Of a stretch of 64,000 bases of DNA, positions 15,250-22,047 are shown piece by piece; position 1 is the first letter of the stretch; every line of letters starts with the position of its first letter. Under the pieces are notes generated by a model. That model made no database searches and was not told the DNA's origin. It worked only from the letters and a program-made list of their open reading frames with translations. The stretch covers positions 1,612,001 to 1,676,000 of the forward strand of contig OY970224.1 in NCBI GenBank assembly GCA_963714035.1, read 5' to 3'. Origin of the DNA: DATFVB01 sp963714035. Lineage in GTDB: Bacteria > Acidobacteriota > Thermoanaerobaculia > UBA5066 > DATFVB01. Made by a program: the position numbers and the translations under genes.

Positions 15250-15843
15250 TCACGCGAGTCTCCTGAGCTCGTCCATTGATCGTGGCGGTTTACGTTTGCC
15301 GCGTTGAACCTTCTCGACGATGCGTGCCACCGTCGCTGAAATTCGATCGCTAGGATTTTTGGCGACGGCCTCAGCGGCGGATTGGCTTGCCGCTGCGACA
15401 TTACCGCTAAGCAGCTGGGCCAGCGCGAGGTTTGCAATGAGACCAGGGTCGGCTGGGTTGGCTCGGACCGCATTCTGAAAAAGGAGCGCCGCACCCGTGA
15501 AGTCCTTCGTTTCCAGCGCCTCCAACCCAGCCTCCCGAGCGACGTCAGGCTGGTCGGGTTTGACTTCGTGCGACCGCGTGAACGATGCGAGCGCTTCCAT
15601 GTGGTCCCCAAGACGTTGGTAAATCTTGCCAAGATTCCACATCGCGGGCCAGTTGAGACGATTGATCTCGAGCACGGCTTGGAATTCGCCGATCGCCTCG
15701 CGGAGACGCCGCTTGCCGAACCAACCGATCCTCCGCGACCGTTCGCCGTGGATAAGAAGCCTGCCTTCGATCAACTCACATCCACGGCGAAAGTGGGCGT
15801 CGTGACGCTCGATCTCTTCGGTGGACAGTTGAGGCTGAGACAT
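15250..15843 (-). CDS. Cassette gene: TPR protein
   Basis: 197 aa, soluble, with three to four tetratricopeptide repeats (for example LREAIGEFQAVLEINRLNW, MEALASFTRSHEVKPDQ, FTGAALLFQNAVRANPADP, NVAAASQSAAEAVAKNPSD). The C-terminus is basic (VQRGKRKPPRSMDELRRLA). TPRs mediate protein-protein contacts; the partner is unknown. ATG at 15841-15843, four bases after the stop of the upstream gene's attC read-through. Confidence 0.85.
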   Translation of the reverse strand: MSQPQLSTEEIERHDAHFRRGCELIEGRLLIHGERSRRIGWFGKRRLREAIGEFQAVLEINRLNWPAMWNLGKIYQRLGDHMEALASFTRSHEVKPDQPDVAREAGLEALETKDFTGAALLFQNAVRANPADPGLIANLALAQLLSGNVAAASQSAAEAVAKNPSDRISATVARIVEKVQRGKRKPPRSMDELRRLA

Positions 15844-15846
15844 CTT

Positions 15847-16491
15847 CTAGCCGGCCAACGACCCGGCTTCAGCGGCAAGCCCGCAGGGCGCAGTCCGCTG
15901 CAAGCGCATGTTGGGCGCCGCGCTTTGAATCGTGCGCGTCGTGGGCACCTCTTTCAGGTTCGGGTGTGGCCGCTGCAACAGCAACTCAAACACGCGGGTT
16001 CGCTGAGCTTGCGTGCAATAGCTTGACGTAAATTGCCATACGGATCCGTGCGGCATGAACGTCACCCACATCATTTCTGCCCCCTCCTGCGGAAGCTGAC
16101 CGAGGAGATCGAGGTACGTGGCCTCGGAAACGGGAAACTCCTTAAGGTCATTCTTGAGCCGATTCAGGGTCCAGGCTCGCGCGTCTTGGAAATGCTGCTC
16201 GCAGACTTGCATTCCGTCGATGGTAGCCACGACCGAATCGACTCCTATGTAGTCCTGACAGATGCTCTCGAACCTTTCGGGTGATGAGGCAAGGAGTTCG
16301 ACGACCGCGCCAGACGTCGTGTCGTGATATTCGCCCGACCAGTAGTGAAGATGGCCGATATCCTTGAACTCCCAGCCCGCCGGCGCGTCCAAGAGTGGCT
16401 CGACTTGGGTAGTTGTAACCGTATCCCCACCGACGCTGCCCACGACGGACGAGAAGACGAGCCATAGCGCTACCAGCTGAAGATGAGACAT
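15847..16491 (-). CDS. Cassette gene: exported protein whose C-terminus is attC-encoded
   Basis: 214 aa. Signal peptide MSHLQLVALWLVFSSVVGSVGG from ATG 16489-16491 with CAGGAAG upstream. The mature part has two or three aromatic-rich segments (HLHYWSGEYHDTTSG, MMWVTFMPHGSVWQFTSSYC) and is unrecognised. No stop occurs before the attC at 15853-15916. The last 20 or so residues are the attC translation (MRLQRTAPCGL and on), ending at TAG 15847-15849 next to the following gene's ATG. The natural stop may have been lost when the neighbouring cassette changed. Confidence 0.72.
   Translation of the reverse strand: MSHLQLVALWLVFSSVVGSVGGDTVTTTQVEPLLDAPAGWEFKDIGHLHYWSGEYHDTTSGAVVELLASSPERFESICQDYIGVDSVVATIDGMQVCEQHFQDARAWTLNRLKNDLKEFPVSEATYLDLLGQLPQEGAEMMWVTFMPHGSVWQFTSSYCTQAQRTRVFELLLQRPHPNLKEVPTTRTIQSAAPNMRLQRTAPCGLAAEAGSLAG
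15853..15916 (-). repeat. attC site, 64 bp
   Basis: Cores GGCCAAC (15853-15859) and GTTGGGC (15910-15916), the latter a perfect GTTRRRY. Short-arm variant. Translated as the C-terminus of the upstream gene. Confidence 0.91.
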
Positions 16492-16505
16492 TGCTTCCTG
16501 GCGGC

Positions 16506-16569
16506 GCCCAACGACCCGAGTTCAGCGGCGCGCATCGTAATGCGCGTCCGCTGCAACGAGATGTTCGGC
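16506..16569 (-). repeat. attC site, 64 bp
   Basis: Cores GCCCAAC (16506-16512), a perfect RYYYAAC, and GTTCGGC (16563-16569). The centre (GCGCGCATCGTAATGCGCG) is a different perfect palindrome. It also encodes the last residues and the TGA stop of the gene at 16522-17031. Confidence 0.9.
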
Positions 16570-17031
16570 GTGCGCTGCCTTTTTCCCCCGGGTGCGCTCC
16601 AGGAGGCCAATAGCAGCCTGTTGTGCCTCAGCTAGGTTGTCTTCGCTGACGACAACCCGAAGGCGCTCAAATACCGGCTCTGCCTCCGATACGTCGCCAC
16701 GGAGGGAAGCGAGCTTCCCCAGCAGGGCATCATTGGTGGACCATGTCGAGAATTTCAAGCGTCGCAATCCTTCCCGGATTTCGACAAGATCGGCGGCAAC
16801 GCAGACCAGGGTCTTTGCGAGAACGACCTGTTTGTCACCGTTCACACTCGTCAGCTTGTCGGAGAGTGTGGCGACCTCTATTCCCCATTCCGTCACCTTA
16901 GCCCGAAGTTCACTACGAACCTGCTCGAATTGAAGCCGCCTCTCGAACACCGCGTTCCGGATGGAAAACGCGAGCGCCACGACCGACACGCCTAAGGCCG
17001 CAATAGACAGAGCGACGGGATCAGGTGCCAC
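16522..17031 (-). CDS. Cassette gene: membrane-anchored coiled-coil protein
   Basis: 169 aa. One N-terminal TM helix (about 6-25, VALSIAALGVSVVALAFSIR) is followed by a long helical, probably coiled-coil region. The last 14 residues (EHLVAADAHYDARR) and the TGA stop lie inside the attC at 16506-16569, so the true C-terminus borrows recombination-site sequence. ATG at 17029-17031. No family recognised. Confidence 0.75.
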   Translation of the reverse strand: MAPDPVALSIAALGVSVVALAFSIRNAVFERRLQFEQVRSELRAKVTEWGIEVATLSDKLTSVNGDKQVVLAKTLVCVAADLVEIREGLRRLKFSTWSTNDALLGKLASLRGDVSEAEPVFERLRVVVSEDNLAEAQQAAIGLLERTRGKKAAHAEHLVAADAHYDARR

Positions 17032-17048
17032 TACGACAGCCCTCGGGC

Positions 17049-17112
17049 GCCGAACGACCCGGCTTCAGCGGCAAGCCCGCAGGGCGAAGTCCGCTGCAAG
17101 CCGATGTTCGGC
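17049..17112 (-). repeat. attC site, 64 bp (first site from attI)
   Basis: Cores GCCGAAC (17049-17055) and GTTCGGC (17106-17112). It belongs to the attI-proximal cassette. Arms are the GGCAAGCCC type with GCGAAG in the loop side. Confidence 0.91.
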
Positions 17113-17115
17113 CCC

Positions 17116-17673
17116 CTAGCCACTCCGAAGCTCCTCGGCCACCAAATCAATCCGAGATGGTTCGATGTCTGCAAGGCATTGAAACGCCCGAGTTGCCGCC
17201 TCCGCGAACCGGGCAGGATCATTCTGAATCGCGGATAGGAAGGACGCGTATCCAAGACGGAGTCCATTGGCAATATCGTCGATTCTTACCACCACGATAT
17301 CTTGATGTCCATGGTCTCGGGTTATGCGCTGCAGATTCTCCGGAACTCCGCTTCCCCATGCATAGAGCAGGCGGCGAGCCGCGCCCTGAGCGGTGAAGTT
17401 GGAATCCGGTGTGCCCGTATGCAAAATGCCGCAACGGGCGGAGTACAGTTCTAGCGCAGTGCAGGGCAGAGGCTGTGCTGGCAAAAGAAAGGCGTCGACC
17501 CACTTTACGAAGGCACTGCGATTCGATTCGTCCGAACGGCGCTCGAGGCTGGCAACCGTGTCGATCCCGGCATAGAGAAGAATCAAGCTCGGAACGCTGA
17601 GCCGTCTCTCCAGAGACAGCGCTGCCGTATCAAGAATGTTCTGAACAGCAGCCGAAAACGCCGGGTTGGGCAT
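17116..17673 (-). CDS. First cassette gene: HEPN-like protein
   Basis: 185 aa from ATG 17671-17673; this is the cassette next to attI, hence the most recently inserted and probably best expressed one. Helical, no TM segment. Residues 76-85 read LYSARCGILH, an R80-x4-H85 motif as in HEPN ribonucleases, followed by a conserved TGTPDS and ARRLLYAWG. Homologous to the cassette at 1-564. The likely biological theme is RNA cleavage or toxin-type activity; this is inferred from the motif only. Confidence 0.82.
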   Translation of the reverse strand: MPNPAFSAAVQNILDTAALSLERRLSVPSLILLYAGIDTVASLERRSDESNRSAFVKWVDAFLLPAQPLPCTALELYSARCGILHTGTPDSNFTAQGAARRLLYAWGSGVPENLQRITRDHGHQDIVVVRIDDIANGLRLGYASFLSAIQNDPARFAEAATRAFQCLADIEPSRIDLVAEELRSG

Positions 17674-17682
17674 CGCTCTAGG

Positions 17683-17790
17683 GGCCGAACATGTTATTAG
17701 GCGGAAGGGGCCCCGCCGGGTTAGGCGGAACAAATCGCCCTTCGTTCTTCCGAGATTCAATCATTTAGCCTCCGATCGTTCCGCCTAAGC
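17683..17790 (-). other. attI site (primary recombination site)
   Basis: The junction to the first cassette is GCCGAAC at 17684-17690, continuing as ATG-TTATTAGGC instead of an attC palindrome. The stretch holds three copies of TTAGGCGGAA: direct at 17697-17706 and 17721-17730, inverted at 17779-17788 (11 bp with the second copy). These are good candidates for integrase-binding repeats. The site lies between the 3' end of intI and the array. A weak minus-strand promoter-like pair (TTGAAT near 17757-17762) may drive cassettes, but I would not call it. Confidence 0.75.
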
Positions 17791-17826
17791 AGGCTGGTGT
17801 TATGCGGACGGGGCGCGGCTGTCTGG

Positions 17827-18828
17827 CTAGAGGGCATCGACCGGACTCCGCACTCCCCGCCCGCCGGAAGTGTTCAAAACGTGGGTATAGATCATGGTCG
17901 TCGCGACATCCTTGTGACCCAGGAGCTCCTGGATCGTGCGGATATCATACCCGGCCTCAAGCAGGTGGGTCGCGAACGAGTGGCGCAGCGTGTGGGGCGT
18001 CACGTGCTTGGCGATCGCCGCCTGCCGGGCGGCCGATCGCACTGCTTTCTGAATCGTCGTCTCGTGCAGATGATGGCGCCCCTCCCGTCCCGTCCGCGGA
18101 TCGAACGAGCGCTGCTCCGCCGGAAAGACGTACTGCCATACCCAGTCCCGCGCCGCGTTCGGATACTTCCGGGCGAGCGCGTCGGGAAGATGGACGAAAC
18201 CGAACCCCTCTTCCCGATCGCGTCGGTGCACTTCCCGAGCCTCTTCGAGCTCGAGCCGGAGGGCGTCCTTCGCCGCGTCCGGAAGCATAGTCACGCGATC
18301 CCGCGCACCCTTTCCGTCGCGGACCAGAACCTGATTCAGCCCGAAATCGACGTCCTTCACCCGCAAACGCACGGCTTCGAGAAGGCGAAGGCCGCTCCCG
18401 TACAGCAGGATCGAGACGAGCCTCGGGCGACCGTCCATCTTCGCGAGAAGTCGGAGGGCCTCGTCACGGGTGAGAACGACGGGAAGCCGCTCGGGTCTCT
18501 TCGCCCGAATCAGACGGTCGAGCTTCGGGAACGGAAGCTCGAGCACGTGGCGATAGAGAAAGAGGATCGCCGCGAGAGCCTGGTTCTGCGTATTCGACGA
18601 AACACGGTCTTCCGTCGCCAGATGCGACAGGAAGGCGTTGATCTCGGCCTCGCCCATCTCCTTCGGATGCCGTTTTCCGTGAAACAGGATGAAACGGCGG
18701 ACCCACGCCGCGTAGGCCTCTTCCGTCCGGATCGAAGAGTGCCGCGCGCGGATGGCGAGGCGGACGCGATCCAGAAGACGGGGTGGACCGCTCCGTTGCG
18801 GTGAGCGGGGAACGATCGCCATCGTCAT
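17827..18828 (-). CDS. intI: Integron integrase (tyrosine recombinase)
   Basis: 333 aa from ATG 18826-18828 (a second ATG is two codons on; a longer frame to 18873 is unlikely). N-terminal SAM-like DNA-binding domain (1-110) and C-terminal catalytic domain with Arg148 (GSGLRLLE), Lys173, His279-x-x-Arg282 (HTLRHSF), His305 (LLGHKD) and Tyr314 (MIYTHV). The insert at about 208-245 (FVHLPDALARKYPN, then WVWQYVFPA) is the IntI-specific additional domain needed for folded attC recognition, which separates it from XerC/D. It catalyses cassette integration at attI and excision at attC. Transcribed towards attI and the cassettes, so read-through could express both. Confidence 0.97.
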   Translation of the reverse strand: MTMAIVPRSPQRSGPPRLLDRVRLAIRARHSSIRTEEAYAAWVRRFILFHGKRHPKEMGEAEINAFLSHLATEDRVSSNTQNQALAAILFLYRHVLELPFPKLDRLIRAKRPERLPVVLTRDEALRLLAKMDGRPRLVSILLYGSGLRLLEAVRLRVKDVDFGLNQVLVRDGKGARDRVTMLPDAAKDALRLELEEAREVHRRDREEGFGFVHLPDALARKYPNAARDWVWQYVFPAEQRSFDPRTGREGRHHLHETTIQKAVRSAARQAAIAKHVTPHTLRHSFATHLLEAGYDIRTIQELLGHKDVATTMIYTHVLNTSGGRGVRSPVDAL

Positions 18829-18949
18829 GGAGAGATCATACGCCTTCCTTACGCCTGCGGCGTGCCAGGACATGAGCTGCCACGTCCGTCATCATCAGGA
18901 AGCATCGGAGGAAGGAGAAAAAAGGGACAAGGACGAGGCGGAGAAAGGA

Positions 18950-19288
18950 TCAATCCCCCACGATCTCGTTCAAGCCGTCGATCACCCGGTGGAGGTCCTC
19001 GGGCGCGGCGCGGCCGATCCGTTTTCCGAGCTGTTCCGTCGAGAGCGTCCGGAGCTGGCCGATTTTCACCCAGGACGGTTTCGGCAGACCTGCGTTCCGA
19101 AGCTCGGCCGTGAGCGGAAAACCGGCCCGAGGCGGCTGGCTCGTCACGGCCATCGCGATCACGGTTCCCGAACGCGCGTTGAAGACGTCGTCGCTGATCA
19201 CCAGGACCGGGCGCCGGCCCGCCTGCTCGGTTCCGCGAACAGGACCAAGCTCCGCCCACACGACATCGCCTCTCAGTATTCGGGCCAT
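18950..19288 (-). CDS. mazF: MazF-family toxin (endoribonuclease)
   Basis: 112 aa. PemK/MazF fold: opening RGDVVWAELGPVRGTEQAGRRPVLVISDD, then FNARSGTVIAMAVTSQPP and KPSWVKIGQLRTLSTEQLGKRIG. These carry the conserved GDI/VVW, RPVLVIS and Q-(I/L)-RTL features. It would cleave mRNA and halt translation unless bound by its antitoxin. ATG 19286-19288 overlaps the antitoxin gene's end by 16 bp, giving translational coupling. It lies directly upstream of intI, a place where such modules may stabilise integrons. Confidence 0.93.
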   Translation of the reverse strand: MARILRGDVVWAELGPVRGTEQAGRRPVLVISDDVFNARSGTVIAMAVTSQPPRAGFPLTAELRNAGLPKPSWVKIGQLRTLSTEQLGKRIGRAAPEDLHRVIDGLNEIVGD

Positions 19289-19515
19289 GACTCGAGGTCG
19301 TCCGAGGCGCCTTCCTCGGCGAGGGTCTGCTCGAAATTCGGGTCGAGCTTCGCGCACTCCCGCGCGAGACGGCCGCGATCGACGCGATCGATCTGGGCCC
19401 GGACGGCGACCTGGATCGCGCGGCTGCGGCTCGGGAATCGCCCGTCTTCGACGAGACGGTCGATCCGTCGAACGAGGTCTTCGTCGAGGGTGATGGCGAT
19501 TTTCGCGGTTCCCAT
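19273..19515 (-). CDS. Ribbon-helix-helix antitoxin
   Basis: 80 aa. Ribbon-helix-helix DNA-binding fold: KIAITLDEDLVRRIDRLVEDGRFPSRSRAIQVAV, then an acidic C-terminus (EEGASDDLESWPEY) expected to occupy the toxin. ATG 19513-19515 with GGAGG five bases upstream. Forms an operon with the overlapping mazF-like gene and probably autoregulates. Confidence 0.93.
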   Translation of the reverse strand: MGTAKIAITLDEDLVRRIDRLVEDGRFPSRSRAIQVAVRAQIDRVDRGRLARECAKLDPNFEQTLAEEGASDDLESWPEY

Positions 19516-19579
19516 GGGACCTCCGGATCGGTATGACAAATCATCATACCGCAGCACGACGGTCCTCAAAGAGAGATCG

Positions 19580-19611
19580 GCCGGCAGCCGGCCGCGAAGC
19601 CGACTGCCGGC
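19580..19611 (-). terminator. Hairpin downstream of aquaporin gene
   Basis: A 13-bp stem (GCCGGCAGCCGGC / GCCGACTGCCGGC, one G-U type pair) with a six-base loop, 15-45 bp past the aqpZ stop on its strand. The T-run after it is weak, so termination is probable rather than sure. Confidence 0.45.
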
Positions 19612-19625
19612 TGAGGAAACTCAGT

Positions 19626-20330
19626 TCAGGCGCGAGCGATCGCCGGCGTCTCCGCTCCGATGAACTTGTAGATCGCGGCGCCGACGAGTGCGCCGACGAT
19701 CGGCGCGACCCAGAACAGCCAGAGCTGGGAAATCGCCCAGCCGCCGGCGAAAACCGCGACCCCCGTGCTCCGCGCGGGGTTGACCGACGTGTTCGTGACC
19801 GGGATCGAGATGAGATGGATGAGGGTCAGGCAGAGGCCGATCGCGATCGGCGCGAGACCCGCCGGCGCGCGCCGGTCGGTCGCCCCGAGGATCACGAGCA
19901 GGAACATCGCCGTCATGACGATCTCGCAGACGAGCGCGGCGGCGAGCCCGTATCCGCCCGGCGAATGGGCACCGTAGCCGTTCGAGGCGAAGCCCGCGGA
20001 AACATCGAATCCCGCCTTGCCGCTCGCGATGACGTAGAGGACGCCTCCCGCGGCGATTCCGCCGAAGACCTGCGAGACGATGTAGGGGACGAGGTCTCTC
20101 GCGGGAAAGCGGCCGCCGGCCCAGAGTCCGACCGAGACGGCGGGATTCAGGTGGCAGCCGGAGATGTGGCCGATCGCGAAAGCCATCGTGAGCACGGTCA
20201 GGCCGAACGCCAGAGCGACGCCGAGGAACCCGATCCCCAGGCTCGGGAATGCGGCCGACAGCACGGCGCTGCCGCAACCGCCGAGAACGAGCCAGAACGT
20301 TCCGAAGAACTCAGCCCCGTACTTCCTCAT
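19626..20330 (-). CDS. aqpZ: Aquaporin Z
   Basis: 234 aa, six TM helices with two NPA half-helices (HLNPAVSVG and TSVNPARSTG). The selectivity-filter residues match E. coli AqpZ (His in LIHLISIPVT, Thr and Arg around SVNPAR), so a water channel rather than a glycerol channel is expected. ATG 20328-20330 has GGAGGGAG just upstream. A four-copy tandem repeat lies immediately upstream of the gene (20341-20433) and may affect its promoter. Confidence 0.96.
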   Translation of the reverse strand: MRKYGAEFFGTFWLVLGGCGSAVLSAAFPSLGIGFLGVALAFGLTVLTMAFAIGHISGCHLNPAVSVGLWAGGRFPARDLVPYIVSQVFGGIAAGGVLYVIASGKAGFDVSAGFASNGYGAHSPGGYGLAAALVCEIVMTAMFLLVILGATDRRAPAGLAPIAIGLCLTLIHLISIPVTNTSVNPARSTGVAVFAGGWAISQLWLFWVAPIVGALVGAAIYKFIGAETPAIARA

Positions 20331-20340
20331 GCTCCCTCCT

Positions 20341-20433
20341 CTTCCTTTTGTCGGCAAAGACAAACTTCCTTTGTCGGCGAAGACGAACTTCCTTTGTCGG
20401 CGAAGACGAACTTCCTTTGTCGGCGAAGACGAA
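20341..20433. repeat. Four tandem copies of a 23-bp unit
   Basis: Units start at 20341 (24 bp, diverged), 20365, 20388 and 20411 (identical 23-mers CTTCCTTTGTCGGCGAAGACGAA). They sit 10 bp upstream of the aqpZ start, within its leader or promoter. No ORF across them looks real. Confidence 0.95.
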
Positions 20434-20626
20434 TCGCTGCGCGATTGTCTCAGGAAAACGCGATTTGCGCACGCCGGCCGCGCTGCGCGCGGCAGTTACG
20501 AGTCAATCGGTCCATCAGTCGAAAGTCGAGCCGCGCTACGGCGCGGCAGTTGACGGGTGCTCTGACCTTCGACTGTCCGACTCTCGATTGGAGGCGCGCC
20601 CCACGCCTTCGACTGGACGACTGGCG

Positions 20627-21409
20627 CTAAAAGCGCAGCGACAGGCACGAGAGGCCGCCGTCCATCTTCCGGAACTCCGACATCTCGAGGACCATGAGCG
20701 GATAGCCGAGGCGCTCGAGCGACGCCTCGAGGCGCGGGAATCCGGCGGCAACGAGAAGGTGGTCGTTCACTCGAATGCAATTTGCGGCGTACTCCTCGCC
20801 CGGGGCCACGGGGACCGCCTCGAAATCGGAAAACGCGACGTTGCCGGCGAGCGCCTCGATCAGCACCAGCCGGCCATCGCCGATCGACGTCACGCCGCTC
20901 TTCAGATGCAGGATCCCGGGCGTCTCGCGGATGTCGACGAGCGTGGCGGTCCGTCCCTCCGCTTCGAGGATGTTCGCGAGCTGGCGCGCTCCCGCTTCGT
21001 TCGTGCGCTCGGAAACGCCGATGAAGAACCGGCTCCCCGCCTCGCAGACGTCGCCGCCGTCGAGCGTCCCCGGCGCCTCGATCGCGCGAAGGGCCGGGAA
21101 GAGCTCCGCGAGGCGGCCGCGCATGTCGTCGACCTCGCCCGCCCGGCTCGAAGCGCCCGGCCGCGTGACGACCGCGGCCGAGCCGAACAGGACGGCCGTG
21201 TCCTCGACGAAGCAGGAGTCGGGATAGTTCGGGTCGGCGGGGAGAGTCGTGAGCACCAGGCCGCATCGCTCGAGCGCCCGCGCGTAGGCGGCATGCTGGT
21301 CGAGCGCGAGGCTGAGCTTCGGGGCGCCGAGGTCGGCCGTCGTCAGACCTTCGGCGAAGTTCGCGGCCGGCGGGCGAAGGATGGCGCGGGTGAAGACCGT
21401 CGCTTTCAC
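20627..21409 (-). CDS. ddaH: Dimethylarginine dimethylaminohydrolase
   Basis: 260 aa, amidinotransferase (pentein) fold. Motifs: NYPDSCFVEDTAV (Asp/Glu of the active site), TLDGGDVCEAG, LHLKSGVTSIGD (catalytic His) and C-terminal GGLSCLSLRF (nucleophilic Cys). It hydrolyses methylated arginine to citrulline plus methylamine, or a related guanidino substrate. ATG at 21407-21409. It stands alone, without urea-cycle or arginine genes nearby. Length equals that of known DDAHs. Confidence 0.92.
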   Translation of the reverse strand: MKATVFTRAILRPPAANFAEGLTTADLGAPKLSLALDQHAAYARALERCGLVLTTLPADPNYPDSCFVEDTAVLFGSAAVVTRPGASSRAGEVDDMRGRLAELFPALRAIEAPGTLDGGDVCEAGSRFFIGVSERTNEAGARQLANILEAEGRTATLVDIRETPGILHLKSGVTSIGDGRLVLIEALAGNVAFSDFEAVPVAPGEEYAANCIRVNDHLLVAAGFPRLEASLERLGYPLMVLEMSEFRKMDGGLSCLSLRF

Positions 21410-21465
21410 GACGCTCGCGGAGCTCGGATCGCGAAAGCTCCCGCATCGCAGACCTCCGGAGCAGG

Positions 21466-21531
21466 TGTCATCCCGAGGCGCGACTTGTCCGCCGTAGCTC
21501 GCAGAGCGAAGGCGGAAGCGACGAGGGATCT
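21466..21531 (+). repeat. 66-bp dispersed repeat, copy 1
   Basis: Begins TGTCATCCCGAG and ends ACGAGGGATCT. Nearly identical, inverted, to 30384-30449; shortened relatives end at about 30793 and 37171. Confidence 0.88.
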
Positions 21532-21891
21532 CGGTCGACCGCGATCCATCGCTCCGCCCAGGAGAGAGCGCGCCGCGCGCATCGGAAAGCGCGCTTTGCG
21601 CTCACACTTTCCGCGATGCGACCTCTCGCGGCTCGGGCTCCTACGCGGACCCCTCACCTGCCGCGGGTACGCGGCATCCTCTCCCCACGGGAGAGGGTAT
21701 TCAGCGGCTCGCTTCGCTCGCGGCCCCATTCGGCCCTCGACCGCTTCGGCGTTCGACCGGGTGGCCACGCTTTCACGCCGCAGGGCGCCGGCATCCATGA
21801 GGCCGAAGACATGGTGGGTGGCGAAGCGCGAGGTCACGCGAGGATTGTATCGAGGGAGCACCGGGGGGCCTCCGCCTTCGCGACTCTGCAT

Positions 21892-22004
21892 TGTCATCCT
21901 GAGGAGGGAACCGACGAAGGATCTACCCCGGCGCGCGACCCGGGCAGATCCTTCCCGCCTTCGCCAAGGCTCCGGCGCGGCAGGCCGCTTCGCTCAGGAT
22001 GACA
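21892..22004. repeat. 113-bp nested palindromic repeat
   Basis: Perfect 12-bp outer arms (21892-21903, 21993-22004) and perfect 9-bp inner arms (21916-21924, 21946-21954). Same TGTCATCC end as the 66-bp family, so a double-ended member of that family. Confidence 0.85.
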
Positions 22005-22047
22005 GGAGGGGGGCCGCCGCGATCACCGATCGCGCGGGCGAAGTCGC

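Larger units (their letters stand above)
1..18828 (-). mobile_element. Chromosomal integron with 26 cassettes and reverse-oriented integrase
   Basis: The region consists of intI, an attI site and 26 short genes, all read on the minus strand and separated by 25 copies of one attC type. Sites share R''/R' core heptamers (GCCGAAC or GCCTAAC against GTTCGGC or GTTAGGC) around an imperfect palindrome of 64-70 bp. Uniform attC sites, the absence of recognisable resistance genes and an array running past the window edge fit a sedentary chromosomal integron. intI and the cassettes point the same way, with attI at the 3' end of intI. This reversed layout is known from Treponema denticola and a few other lineages. 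The true left end lies outside the window. Confidence 0.93.
21410..22047. other. Repeat-rich intergenic region
   Basis: 638 bp without a convincing gene. It contains a 66-bp dispersed repeat at 21466-21531 (inverted copy at 30384-30449) and a nested palindrome at 21892-22004 with outer arms TGTCATCCTGAG/CTCAGGATGACA and inner arms GAAGGATCT/AGATCCTTC. Possibly also the promoter of the DDAH gene. Confidence 0.8.

Noticed and set aside
569..17112. Regularly spaced repeats as a CRISPR array
   Set aside because: Units are 64-70-bp palindromes separated by 180-850-bp genes, with GTTRRRY/RYYYAAC cores. They are attC sites, not CRISPR repeats.
1..18828. Antibiotic-resistance or class 1 integron
   Set aside because: No resistance gene family, no qacE/sul1 segment, integrase in the opposite orientation and uniform attC sites.
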